Source of the DNA: DCFW01 sp963790715
GTDB taxonomy: Bacteria; Bacteroidota; Bacteroidia; Bacteroidales; Bacteroidaceae
Direction: 5' to 3'
Length of the DNA: 64,000 nt
NCBI GenBank assembly: GCA_963790715.1
Contig: CAWBPN010000018.1
Coordinates: 1,302,001-1,366,000, forward strand
Shown here: positions 18,854 through 27,880 of the stretch, piece after piece
Position numbering within the stretch: the stretch's first letter is position 1
How the letters are laid out: every line of letters starts with the position of its first letter
The notes under the pieces: generated by a model
What the model saw: only the letters and a program-made list of their open reading frames with translations
What the model was told of the DNA's origin: nothing
Databases searched by the model: none
Made by a program: the position numbers and the translations under genes

Positions 18854-20542
18854 TTATAATCCTGCAATCAAAGTATTCAGATCACCGGCGGAGCCGCTTC
18901 TTGCGGTCAGCTTCTTGAAAAGCCGACGACGGATAGTATATGTGCTGGAAGGAGAGCAGCATATAGCAATTGCCATTTGTTCGGTGCTGAAGTCTGCCTT
19001 TATCATATTACAAATTCGTTTCTCACGCTCCGATATTGGATATAAGGCTTTCAGTCTATCGTTGAAGTTGTCGAAGGCCTTGTCCACTGCATTTGTAAAA
19101 TCATTCCATTGGTCATCCGTTAAAGGTTTTCCGTCTTGTATTTTATTAAGCAAAAGAGCGTAGGCAGGAGAAGCGAAGAATTCATTTTTGGCGACTTTGT
19201 TTTTCTCTTTTTGAGCTATCAATTCATCCATTTTCGGCAACGCCTCCAATTCTTTATTGTGTTGTTCAAGTTTCTCTTTCAATTCATTTATCAGTTTTAT
19301 CTTTCCATCAATTATTGCATTGCTTGTTTTTGATGTTTCATTCTCAATTTTCTTTTTAAGTTTTTCCTGACGGCGTCGTTCCCTTTTCTTTAATGTTACT
19401 CCGAGCATAATAAAGGCAAGAATCACCACAATTAAACAAACAATGAGTATTTGATGGTAACCTATTTCCAAGTTTAGTCTGCTATTTTCCTTTTCAATGC
19501 GTTTCACCCCGAAATGTATATTTTGCTTAGTTACTTCGGTGTCGTGAGTGATTAGTTGATTTTCATTATCTATTGATAGTAAAGAGTCGGAGCACACTAT
19601 TAAATTATTGAAATCATGTTTCTTTTTATATATATCATACAGAGCCTTGTATGAAGAATATTTGAAATTGATGTCTGTTGTTGATTTAAGACATTTATTA
19701 TAATAATAGGTGGCAGAATCATTCTTATTTACCGCCTGATAGTATTCTCCCCAATCCAAATAATATAAAGAATTATTTTCTTCAGAATATTTATCTAGTA
19801 GTATCTTATAAAGTAAAGTTTTTGCCTGATTAATTTTATTAGCTTTCAAATAATAATCAGCTAATTGACGATATACCATCTGTTTACCAATGCTATCATT
19901 AATAGACGTTGCAATATTATAGGCTTTTTCTCCATAATATATAGCAGAATCATTTAATTTTTCAGAACTAAATGAAGTCGCTATATCTCTATATGAAAAT
20001 ATAATAACTCTTTTATCTTTTGCTTTGGTAAAGTATTTGATTGATTTATTGTATAACGAAATCATTTCATTTGGAATGTCACTCAAACTAGCTAACTGAT
20101 TATAAATACGTCCTATTAATGAATAATCATTACTGTTGGAAGCATAGTTTAATGCTTTCTGGCATGCTTGTGATGCTTTTACATAATCTTTCTTGTTTCT
20201 ATAGTAGCATCCTAAACAATAATATGCAGTCATTAGTTTGTCATTATCAAAATGTTTGGTATAATATGCTATACATTTGTTTATTGTATCATTTGATGGA
20301 TGAGGAATGTAGCACATATCATTTGCCCTGAAAAGCAGTAAGTCATAATACTTCCTCGTCTCTATAGGTTGGTTCTTAATCGCCTCTTTAATACTGTCAA
20401 GCATGGACAATGCCGTAATAGGTTTATTGAGCAATATTTTTTCCGCTCTTTGCATTTGTATAGGATAAGATTGTTTGTCTTTTTGGCAAGCGATCATTAA
20501 AAATACCAAAACCAAAACTAATAGTTTATTGATAGTTTTCAA
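18854..20542 (-). CDS. Membrane TPR/HTH regulator, copy 1
   Basis: A 562-residue protein with an N-terminal lipoprotein-like signal (Cys19), a periplasmic tetratricopeptide-repeat array (about 30-340), one membrane helix (364-382), a charged coiled coil (385-450) and a C-terminal LuxR-like helix-turn-helix (ISEREKRICNMI then TEQMAIAICCSP, 503-530). The layout suggests a sensor that reads a periplasmic signal and acts on DNA from the membrane. It diverges from a DUF3244 gene. It is almost identical to the gene at 24204-25892, with roughly 890 bases showing no difference that I could find. A direct DNA-binding role is inferred. Confidence 0.78.
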   Translation of the reverse strand: MKTINKLLVLVLVFLMIACQKDKQSYPIQMQRAEKILLNKPITALSMLDSIKEAIKNQPIETRKYYDLLLFRANDMCYIPHPSNDTINKCIAYYTKHFDNDKLMTAYYCLGCYYRNKKDYVKASQACQKALNYASNSNDYSLIGRIYNQLASLSDIPNEMISLYNKSIKYFTKAKDKRVIIFSYRDIATSFSSEKLNDSAIYYGEKAYNIATSINDSIGKQMVYRQLADYYLKANKINQAKTLLYKILLDKYSEENNSLYYLDWGEYYQAVNKNDSATYYYNKCLKSTTDINFKYSSYKALYDIYKKKHDFNNLIVCSDSLLSIDNENQLITHDTEVTKQNIHFGVKRIEKENSRLNLEIGYHQILIVCLIVVILAFIMLGVTLKKRERRRQEKLKKKIENETSKTSNAIIDGKIKLINELKEKLEQHNKELEALPKMDELIAQKEKNKVAKNEFFASPAYALLLNKIQDGKPLTDDQWNDFTNAVDKAFDNFNDRLKALYPISEREKRICNMIKADFSTEQMAIAICCSPSSTYTIRRRLFKKLTARSGSAGDLNTLIAGL

Positions 20543-20619
20543 ATTTTCAGTTTTCTTGCAAAAATATTAATTTTTTTATTAGTATTTGATTTTTGTGCAA
20601 TAGAATTATCTTTTATATA

Positions 20620-20656
20620 AAAATGAATAAAAAATGAACAATAAAATATTTGATTT
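20620..20656. promoter_or_regulatory. Conserved intergenic element of cassette 1
   Basis: A 37-base AT-rich block between the divergent TPR/HTH and DUF3244 genes that recurs without a difference at 25980-26016 in the second cassette. Flanking sequence is clearly less similar. It ends in TATTTGATTT, close to a -7 box, and lies about 55 bases ahead of the DUF3244 start. It is a candidate binding site for the TPR/HTH regulator or a shared promoter. Confidence 0.5.
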
Positions 20657-20709
20657 AATCACCATCTTCATATATTTTCGCTGAAAAATAACTATAAAAC
20701 GATAAATGT

Positions 20710-21084
20710 ATGATACAAAAATTGAAATTTAAAATTATAGCATTGACATTGCTGTTAAGTTTTTGTGTAATCCCGTCATTCTCAAATCCGGTATACATGT
20801 TTCCTACTAATATTAATGGTGGAACGCGGGCACCGTTTGAATGTCCTGCTGTTGACATTGAAAATAATGAAATGATTTTATCTTCAAATGGCAGAAGCTA
20901 TTTTAAAACCAAAGTCATAACAAAAGATGATAAAGGTGATGTTGTTATATCACAAGTTGTATCATCTATTACATCATCAAACAATTACAGTATAGATATT
21001 TCATCATTTAAAAGAGGAATAACTTATGAAATAGATTTCCTTGATAGAAATGTCACATTTCAAGGAGACTTCGGTATTTGGTAA
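20710..21084 (+). CDS. DUF3244 family secreted protein, cassette 1
   Basis: A 124-residue protein with a signal peptide of about 25 residues and a small all-beta mature domain (YFKTKVITKDDKGDVVISQ, then ITSSNNYSIDISSF, then GITYEIDF), fitting DUF3244. The family has no proven function. It lies 48 bases upstream of a C10 protease gene; small beta-barrel inhibitors are commonly coded beside C10 and staphopain-type proteases, so an inhibitor or chaperone role is possible but only inferred. A paralogue with similar spacing lies at 26068-26451 ahead of a different effector, which argues against a strictly protease-specific inhibitor. Confidence 0.72.
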   Translation: MIQKLKFKIIALTLLLSFCVIPSFSNPVYMFPTNINGGTRAPFECPAVDIENNEMILSSNGRSYFKTKVITKDDKGDVVISQVVSSITSSNNYSIDISSFKRGITYEIDFLDRNVTFQGDFGIW

Positions 21085-21132
21085 GATGTTATCACTATGA
21101 TAAAGTTGTATAATAATTAAAATTATAAAGTT

Positions 21133-22467
21133 ATGAAAAAAAACTTATTTCTAATTATGGCTATTTTCAGCATGATTTCATGTTCAGAAAATAATGTTAA
21201 CACATGTTCTACACCAGAAAGAAAACAAATTTCTGAATCTTCTAAATTAACTCTGCATCAAGCTCAAGCTTATGCGTCTATGTATTCTCTATATCGTAAT
21301 GATGATACCGTTAGCAATAAAACAAGATCAAGCGAAATTAATAAACCTAAAGAGTTATATAACATAGATTATTTCATTGAAAATGGAGATACACTTCTTT
21401 ATTCTTTTAATTATAAAAATAATAAAGGTTATTTGTTAATCGCAGGTGATAATAGTTCATCTCCTATTTTGGCTTATGCTAGTACCGGAAATTTATATTT
21501 TAATAAAATAGATAAAAAGGGTCCTTTTTATTTATATATAAAGACTTGCAAAGATAAAATTGAACAAAATGTTCATAACGTTAATATTACGTCAAAATCC
21601 GAATATTATGACGAGTGGAAAAATATAGGCGAAAAAGGATATGAGTATGAAATCGATCCTATTAATGATGAACCATCTTCGCAGAGCACAAGAGCAAGAA
21701 GAAGAGACTCATCTAACAAATCTTCAATTTATCCTTATACAGGAAAAGATTTAGATTGCTGGTGCCAGAAAGGTGGATATAATTATTATGCTAAAAACAA
21801 TGCGGACATTGGTTGCCCTGCTATAGCTATAGGAATCCTTATGTATGATACATCTGAAAGAATTACAGGCAGCACAACAGCAACTTATCCAAGTTTTGGC
21901 TATTATGATAAACAAGATCTTTCGTCTGTGACAGGTCCAACAGAGACCGCTAAAAAATTAAGGCAAATAGCTGATAGTATTCCAAATTATCAATGGGGTA
22001 ACTCTTCTGGTGCAGAGAGTGGTGCAAAAGCTGGAGATATATTATCTGGTCTTCATAAATTAGGATACAAAAAGGCAGAATTAGTTCCGTATAATTTTGA
22101 AACATTATACCAGAATCTAAGTTTTAAAGGTTATAACTATTTCGGTCAAGAAACGACTTATAATAGAGGTGTACTAATTGCTGCTTATTCTCCTTATGGA
22201 GGAGGTCACATTTGGTTTTGTGATGGCTATTATGAACAAGAATATACAGTAACAAAAAAATTTTTGGGAATAAAAGTAAAATCATGGAAAGAATATGATG
22301 ATAGACTATATATGAATTGGGGATGGGGTATAAATCAAGGAAATGGTTGGTATTGTGCAACTGATAATGTATGGACTTCATTAGAAGGTAATCCAGATGT
22401 TAATCTTAAAACTGATACGCAAATGTATATAAATTTAAGCTATTATGAAAATCATCAATATATTTAA
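21133..22467 (+). CDS. C10 family (streptopain-like) cysteine protease, lipoprotein
   Basis: A 444-residue secreted protease with a lipobox (Cys17). A Spi-type propeptide covers about residues 38-180 (LTLHQAQAYASMYS; GYLLIAGDNSSSPILAYAS). The mature domain has the catalytic Cys228 in IGCPAIAIGILMY and His359 in GGGHIWFCDGY, which are the C10 hallmarks, plus W210 and Q212 of the oxyanion region. Relatives are SpeB of Streptococcus and Bfp proteases of Bacteroides fragilis. Pro in place of the usual Val after the catalytic Cys is unusual. The gene follows DUF3244 and overlaps the next lipoprotein gene by 23 bases. Confidence 0.85.
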   Translation: MKKNLFLIMAIFSMISCSENNVNTCSTPERKQISESSKLTLHQAQAYASMYSLYRNDDTVSNKTRSSEINKPKELYNIDYFIENGDTLLYSFNYKNNKGYLLIAGDNSSSPILAYASTGNLYFNKIDKKGPFYLYIKTCKDKIEQNVHNVNITSKSEYYDEWKNIGEKGYEYEIDPINDEPSSQSTRARRRDSSNKSSIYPYTGKDLDCWCQKGGYNYYAKNNADIGCPAIAIGILMYDTSERITGSTTATYPSFGYYDKQDLSSVTGPTETAKKLRQIADSIPNYQWGNSSGAESGAKAGDILSGLHKLGYKKAELVPYNFETLYQNLSFKGYNYFGQETTYNRGVLIAAYSPYGGGHIWFCDGYYEQEYTVTKKFLGIKVKSWKEYDDRLYMNWGWGINQGNGWYCATDNVWTSLEGNPDVNLKTDTQMYINLSYYENHQYI

Positions 22468-22969
22468 GGTCAATTTACTTGTGATAATATTATTATCATC
22501 ATGTAAGTGTAGCAATGCATATACTCCTATAGTCGCATCTTCAATCAATAATAGTGTTTCATTGTTTTGCAAAGATTCTATAGGGAATGACCTTTTGTCT
22601 GATAAAAATTTTGTCAAAAACATTTCAATCATTGGAGGACTTTCAGGAAGAAAGATTCCTTTTAGTATCAGTGATGTTAGTTGTGGCACTTCTGGGGGTA
22701 AATGCATGTCTTTCAATGTTGAACTTCCGGGTGAAAACAATATGAATTTTAATAACGACAAAACAAATGGCACTGGCTTGTCCGTTATTTATGTAAAAAT
22801 GCCAAAGCAAACTGTAAAATTAGCATGCAATTTTGAATATAATTGTTCAAAGCAATCATACTATGGCAATAGTTCTATTATTCTAAAAGAGGTTGAATAT
22901 GACAAAACAAACGTTACGCGTAAAGATAATAATACTTCTCCACTTATAATTGACCTGATCGTGCGATAA
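22445..22969 (+). CDS. Small lipoprotein of unknown function
   Basis: A 174-residue protein with a signal peptide and a likely lipobox (LLSSC, Cys20). The mature part looks all-beta and contains an unusual cysteine set (VSCGTSGGKCMSF, LACNFEYNCS). I recognise no domain. It overlaps the end of the protease gene by 23 bases, so the two are translationally linked. Candidate roles are an inhibitor, immunity or partner protein for the protease. This is inference from position only. Confidence 0.6.
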   Translation: MKIINIFKVNLLVIILLSSCKCSNAYTPIVASSINNSVSLFCKDSIGNDLLSDKNFVKNISIIGGLSGRKIPFSISDVSCGTSGGKCMSFNVELPGENNMNFNNDKTNGTGLSVIYVKMPKQTVKLACNFEYNCSKQSYYGNSSIILKEVEYDKTNVTRKDNNTSPLIIDLIVR

Positions 22970-24203
22970 AAATTAATAATGGCAACCCGTATTTGATGAA
23001 ACGTCTTTAGCTAACTCATATAGGATTATTGGATTATGGAAATTATAAATTAGTTTATATAAAATATTTAGTATATCTTTCCGCCTATTATAGTAAGAAC
23101 TATAGGTAATTGGGAAAATAAAGAGATTGGAATTAACGGAAATGCAACGAGGACAACTCGAGAACGGTTTCCGCAATGGCAGAAGCCACTGTTTACGTAT
23201 GCGTTGCAACGCGGTTCTTCTCAAAGCCGAAGGCTTGCCTTCGGCAAAAGTCGGAGAGCTGACCTACATGAGTTTAGTATCCGTGAATACGTGGGTAAAA
23301 CGTTTTCTGTCGGAAGGTATTACAGGTCTGCAAACTCTTCCCGGTCGTGGTCGAAAACCTATTATGGACTGTTCAGACAAGCAAGCCGTTCGTGCAGCCA
23401 TCGAACAAGACAGACAGAGTGTGAGCAAGGCCAAGATAACTTGGCAGGAGGCTACTGGGAAAGAGGCAAGCGATTTGACATTCAAACGTTTTTTATCCGC
23501 ATTGGCGCAAGATATAAGCGTATAAGAAAACGCCCAAGGGGAGTCCCCTCGCCGCAGCTCTATGATTACAAGTTTGAGAAGCTGCAAAAACTTGAGCAAC
23601 AGGAATTTCAGGGACGTATTGCCTCTACTATGCTGATGAGAGCCACGTTTGTACTGAAGGATACGTTCCATACGGTTGGCAGTTGCCTGAAAAGAATGTA
23701 TATATCCCATCCCAAAGGAGTGCACGACTCAACATCTTCGGAATGATCAACCGAAAGAATCATTATGAGGGTTTCACAATTATGGAGAGTATCACTGCAG
23801 ACAAGGTGGTCAGCTTTCTTGATACATTCTCGCTCAATGTGCGCAAAGACACCTTCGTCGTACTTGACAATGCTACTGTTCATCGAAATCATAAAATTCA
23901 AAAGTTGCGTCCTATCTGGGAGAAAAGAGGACTTTTCCTTTTCTTCTTGCCTCCATATTCCCCGCATCTGAACATTGTGGAAACATTCTGGAGAATATTA
24001 AAAGGAAAATGGATCAGACCACAAGACTACGTTAGCACAGACTTCTTTTCTACACCACCAACTGGGTTGGCGGCGAGTGGAAATAGGCTCTTCATTAACT
24101 ACTCTCATTTGTCGCTTAATTTTGATTACTTACTTACATGAAACACTTGTTCAATTTATGACGTAGAAATGTAACAAAATGTAACAAGGACTGAAAACCA
24201 TTG
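22970..24203. mobile_element. IS630-type insertion element remnant
   Basis: The interval between the cassette 1 lipoprotein and the second TPR/HTH gene is filled by the IS630 transposase remnant with about 150 bases on the left and 60 on the right. Exact ends are unknown, as I could not identify matching terminal repeats, so the coordinates are outer limits. It may have taken part in, or followed, the duplication of the cassette. Confidence 0.6.
23127..24141 (+). pseudogene. IS630-family transposase, broken by two frameshifts
   Basis: Three frames together give one IS630 transposase. The helix-turn-helix part runs to about 23507, then the reading moves to a second frame (RYKRIRKRPRGVPSPQLY), and at about 23618 to a third, which reads LYYADESHVCTEGYVPYGW through to the end. 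The catalytic residues are all still coded (ADES, DNATVHR, PPYSPHLNIVE) but in different frames. Each break looks like loss of a single base. Clear terminal inverted repeats were not found. IS630 members insert at TA. The element is dead unless programmed frameshifting occurs twice, which is not expected here. Confidence 0.85.
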
Positions 24204-25892
24204 TTATAATTCTGCAATCAAAGTATTCAGATCACCGGCGGAGCCGATTATTGCTGTCAGCTTCTTGAAAAGCCGACGACGGATAGTATATGTGCTGGAA
24301 GGAGAGCAGCATATAGCAATTGCCATTTGTTCGGTGCTGAAGTCTGCCTTTATCATATTACAAATTCGTTTCTCACGCTCCGATATTGGATATAAGGCTT
24401 TCAGTCTATCGTTGAAGTTGTCGAAAGCCTTGTCCACTGCATTTGTAAAATCATTCCATTGGTCATCCGTTAAAGATTTTCCGTCTTGTATTTTATTAAG
24501 CAAAAGAGCGTAGGCGGGAGAAGCGAAGAATTCATTCCTGATAGCTTCGCTTTTCTCTTTTTGAGCCATCAATTCATTCATTTTCGGCAACGCCTCCAAT
24601 TCTTTATTGTGCTGTTCAAGTTTCTCTTTTAACTCATTTATCCGTTTTATTTTTTCGTCGATTATGGCATTACTTGTTTTTGATATTTCATCCTCAATTT
24701 TCTTTTTAAGTTTTTCCTGACGGCGTCGTTCCCTTTTCTTTAATGTTATTCCGAGCATAATAAAGGCAAGAATCACCACAATTAAACAAACAATGAGTAT
24801 TTGATGGTATCCTATTTCCAAGTTTAGTCTGCTATTTTCCTTTTCAATGCGTTTCACCCCAAAGTGTATATTTTGCTTAGTAACTTCGGTGTCGTGAGTG
24901 ATTTGATCGTTCTCATTATCTATTGATAGTAAAGAGTCGGAGCACACTACTAAGTTATTGAAATCATGTTTCTTTTTATATATATCGTATAGTGCCTTGT
25001 ATGAAGAATATTTGAAATTGATGTCTGTTGTTGATTTAAGACATTTATTATAATAATAGGTGGCAGAATCATTCTTATTTACCGCCTGATAGTATTCTCC
25101 CCAATCCAAATAATATAAAGAATTATTTTCTTCAGAATATTTATCTAGTAGTATCTTATAAAGTAAAGTTTTTGCCTGATTAATTTTATTAGCTTTCAAA
25201 TAATAATCAGCTAATTGACGATATACCATCTGTTTACCAATGCTATCATTAATAGACGTTGCAATATTATAGGCTTTTTCTCCATAATATATAGCAGAAT
25301 CATTTAATTTTTCAGAACTAAATGAAGTCGCTATATCTCTATATGAAAATATAATAACTCTTTTATCTTTTGCTTTGGTAAAGTATTTGATTGATTTATT
25401 GTATAACGAAATCATTTCATTTGGAATGTCACTCAAACTAGCTAACTGATTATAAATACGTCCTATTAATGAATAATCATTACTGTTGGAAGCATAGTTT
25501 AATGCTTTCTGGCATGCTTGTGATGCTTTTACATAATCTTTCTTGTTTCTATAGTAGCATCCTAAACAATAATATGCAGTCATTAGTTTGTCATTATCAA
25601 AATGTTTGGTATAATATGCTATACATTTGTTTATTGTATCATTTGATGGATGAGGAATGTAGCACATATCATTTGCCCTGAAAAGCAGTAAGTCATAATA
25701 CTTCCTCGTCTCTATAGGTTGGTTCTTAATCGCCTCTTTAATACTGTCAAGCATGGACAATGCCGTAATAGGTTTATTGAGCAATATTTTTTCCGCTCTT
25801 TGCATTTGTATAGGATAAGATTGTTTGTCTTTTTGGCAAGCGATCATTAAAAATACCAAAACCAAAACTAATAGTTTATTGATAGTCCTCAT
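24204..25892 (-). CDS. Membrane TPR/HTH regulator, copy 2
   Basis: A 562-residue paralogue of the gene at 18854-20542, in the same orientation and exactly 5350 bases away with no length difference. The first 300 or so residues are identical apart from Lys2 to Arg. Differences gather in the coiled coil and C-terminus (for example the ending ...DLNTLIAEL against ...DLNTLIAGL). The layout is the same: lipobox Cys19, TPR array, membrane helix near 364-382, coiled coil, LuxR-like helix-turn-helix. It diverges from the second DUF3244 gene. Such similarity implies recent duplication or gene conversion. Confidence 0.78.
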   Translation of the reverse strand: MRTINKLLVLVLVFLMIACQKDKQSYPIQMQRAEKILLNKPITALSMLDSIKEAIKNQPIETRKYYDLLLFRANDMCYIPHPSNDTINKCIAYYTKHFDNDKLMTAYYCLGCYYRNKKDYVKASQACQKALNYASNSNDYSLIGRIYNQLASLSDIPNEMISLYNKSIKYFTKAKDKRVIIFSYRDIATSFSSEKLNDSAIYYGEKAYNIATSINDSIGKQMVYRQLADYYLKANKINQAKTLLYKILLDKYSEENNSLYYLDWGEYYQAVNKNDSATYYYNKCLKSTTDINFKYSSYKALYDIYKKKHDFNNLVVCSDSLLSIDNENDQITHDTEVTKQNIHFGVKRIEKENSRLNLEIGYHQILIVCLIVVILAFIMLGITLKKRERRRQEKLKKKIEDEISKTSNAIIDEKIKRINELKEKLEQHNKELEALPKMNELMAQKEKSEAIRNEFFASPAYALLLNKIQDGKSLTDDQWNDFTNAVDKAFDNFNDRLKALYPISEREKRICNMIKADFSTEQMAIAICCSPSSTYTIRRRLFKKLTAIIGSAGDLNTLIAEL

Positions 25893-25979
25893 ATTTTGTA
25901 TTTTTTTATTTCCTACACAAAAATACGATTTTATTTTAACTTATGAACAATTTTTACACAATAAATAGCCCATAATATG

Positions 25980-26016
25980 AAAATGAATAAAAAATGAACA
26001 ATAAAATATTTGATTT
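25980..26016. promoter_or_regulatory. Conserved intergenic element of cassette 2
   Basis: The 37-base block is identical to 20620-20656 and holds the same position between the divergent regulator and DUF3244 genes. The later stretch TTTCGCTGAA is also shared by both, just ahead of the start codons. Confidence 0.5.
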
Positions 26017-26067
26017 TGTTACCCTCTTCCGATAATTTCGCTGAAGAAATCTATAAATAATAAAATT

Positions 26068-26451
26068 ATGAAGCCATTATTCAAAAAGTCTAAGAATTTA
26101 AAACTAATAACTGTGACCATGTTATTATGTTTGTGTACTATTCCATCATTTGCGCATTTTATTTCTATACGACCATGTCCTAAAAATTATGGTACGCGAG
26201 CTCCACTGGTGTGCCCAATGGTTGATATTGAAGATAAAGAAGTAATATTGTCTACAGATAATAGAAACTACTTTAATACTGAAATCCTAATAAAAGATGA
26301 TAAAGGTGATGTGATTATATCACAAGGTGTACCATGTATTACATCATCAAACAATTACAGTGTAGATATTTCGTTCTTGAAACGAGGAATAACTTATGAA
26401 ATAGATTTTATTGACGGAAACATTACTTTCCAAGGATTCTTTGATATCTAA
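26068..26451 (+). CDS. DUF3244 family secreted protein, cassette 2
   Basis: A 127-residue paralogue of the gene at 20710-21084. A signal peptide of about 30 residues is followed by a small beta domain with shared segments IKDDKGDVIISQ, ITSSNNYSVDIS and KRGITYEIDF. The N-terminal third of the mature part differs more. It lies 62 bases upstream of the aerolysin-like gene. The function is unknown; the repeated placement ahead of two unrelated effectors suggests a general role such as secretion aid, signal or chaperone. Confidence 0.72.
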   Translation: MKPLFKKSKNLKLITVTMLLCLCTIPSFAHFISIRPCPKNYGTRAPLVCPMVDIEDKEVILSTDNRNYFNTEILIKDDKGDVIISQGVPCITSSNNYSVDISFLKRGITYEIDFIDGNITFQGFFDI

Positions 26452-26513
26452 TAAAATAAGAATCAATGAGGTTTTATCAATCATAAACGTAAATAATTTT
26501 AAATTATAATGTT

Positions 26514-27803
26514 ATGAAAAAGTACATATTTTTAATTACATTGGTTACTCTCATTTTAAACATGTTTTCATGTTCTGAAGATGATATTAAGCAACTAAAT
26601 GTTACGAGAGAGAATGCAGAGACGAAGTCTGCATTAATAGACACAAACGGCATAAGAGTTAATAATGATACTATTATGCCTCTTGAGAAATCTTCCACAG
26701 AACTTAATTTAATTAAGTTACATAAAACTCGTGGACAGCAAATGACGTCTTCAGAAGATGACGAATTAGGAATAGATGACATACTTGGTATTCCTGTAAA
26801 CATTTCTGTAGTTAAAAACATTTATAATAATAAATATCTTAAATATAATGGAGGAAATGAAGAGGTAACATTATCAAAGTTTGATGAAAATGACGAGGAT
26901 TTGAGGTTTATTTTTCATAGAATGCCTTTAACAGGATTGTACTATATAACACCTTATAGGTTGTCTGATAATAAATATTTACTTTGTGTTGGCTATTATA
27001 AAAAGAAACCAGAAGAAAAAATCTTATATGTTAAGACTACTACTGATTCTTTTTGCGCTACTTGGGAAATATCCAAAGGGGGAAGTGAAAATTCTTTTGT
27101 TTTAAGAAACTCAGATTTATTAGAACAGGGTACAGGAGGTTGGATGGATGTATATAGTTTAGCGTTATATGTTAAAGACAATAATCTTAGATTTATAAAA
27201 TATTCTGGGCAACCAGAGCAAGAATTTATCATTCATCCATGTGAGGCATTTAGAGTAAAAAGTTTGACTATAGATCAAAACTCAAGTACGATCTCAACTG
27301 CTCCAAGTTTTGTTGTGGAAAAAGATTACTATAACTATAGTAATTCACAACAAACATTTACTACTACTATTACCCAGAAAGCGACAAAGACATCTAGTTT
27401 CAATAGAAAGACAAATGTTCAAACTACAATATCTTCAGATGTCAAAGTTGGTGCTTTTTTTGCCAAAGGAAGTATCAGTGTATCTGTAAGTAATAATGAC
27501 GAGTGGACATATGGCAAAAGCGAAGAACTTGAGGATACGAGAGATTATAATTTCCCATTGATAGTTGCACCATATAAGCATATCCATGCAACATTAACAG
27601 TAAATAGAGAAAAAGCTATTATGAATTATACTGCAGTTCTTGTAGGAGTGGATAGTGGTGCAACAATTACAGAGCATGGAACTTGGGAAAATGTAGATTG
27701 TACGACTATAAATGTAGTTTTACAAGAAACAACTTTAGAAGGCAATGTTACTGCGACAAGAACATTGTATGGGATTCCAAGTTATGCTATTGGTGTTAGA
27801 TAA
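26514..27803 (+). CDS. Putative aerolysin-like pore-forming lipoprotein
   Basis: A 429-residue lipoprotein (lipobox Cys20). Residues of about 95-245 look like a beta-trefoil lectin-type domain (NKYLKYNGG; DNKYLLCVGYY; LALYVKDNNLRFIKY). Residues 265-429 show the pattern of the aerolysin/ETX-MTX2 family: long Thr/Ser-rich strands (FTTTITQKATKTSSF, VQTTISSDVKVGAFF), an alternating amphipathic segment at about 308-327 (VGAFFAKGSISVSVS) that could be the membrane-inserting hairpin, then FPLIVAPYKHIHATLTV and an EHGTWENV strand. The call is by pattern only. It sits where cassette 1 has the C10 protease. Targets could be bacterial competitors or host cells. Confidence 0.58.
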   Translation: MKKYIFLITLVTLILNMFSCSEDDIKQLNVTRENAETKSALIDTNGIRVNNDTIMPLEKSSTELNLIKLHKTRGQQMTSSEDDELGIDDILGIPVNISVVKNIYNNKYLKYNGGNEEVTLSKFDENDEDLRFIFHRMPLTGLYYITPYRLSDNKYLLCVGYYKKKPEEKILYVKTTTDSFCATWEISKGGSENSFVLRNSDLLEQGTGGWMDVYSLALYVKDNNLRFIKYSGQPEQEFIIHPCEAFRVKSLTIDQNSSTISTAPSFVVEKDYYNYSNSQQTFTTTITQKATKTSSFNRKTNVQTTISSDVKVGAFFAKGSISVSVSNNDEWTYGKSEELEDTRDYNFPLIVAPYKHIHATLTVNREKAIMNYTAVLVGVDSGATITEHGTWENVDCTTINVVLQETTLEGNVTATRTLYGIPSYAIGVR

Positions 27804-27809
27804 TATCTT

Positions 27810-27860
27810 ACTTCACATGGCAATTATTTAATTTATTGCCATATGAAGTATTTTTTATTT
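27810..27860 (+). terminator. Intrinsic terminator after the aerolysin-like gene
   Basis: A 15-base inverted repeat (27810-27824 with 27835-27849, one G-T pair) with a 10-base loop is followed by a T-rich run. It lies just after the stop and overlaps the longest upstream start option of the next gene, which argues for the later start there. Confidence 0.8.
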
Positions 27861-27880
27861 ATTTGATTTGCTATATAATT

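Noticed and set aside
23204..23746. A 180-codon independent gene within the IS630 region
   Set aside because: Only its middle section matches the transposase; the ends are out-of-frame readings of the neighbouring parts.
27836..27880. A longer start for the BACON-like lipoprotein
   Set aside because: It overlaps the second arm of an intrinsic terminator; the later start gives a normal lipoprotein signal.
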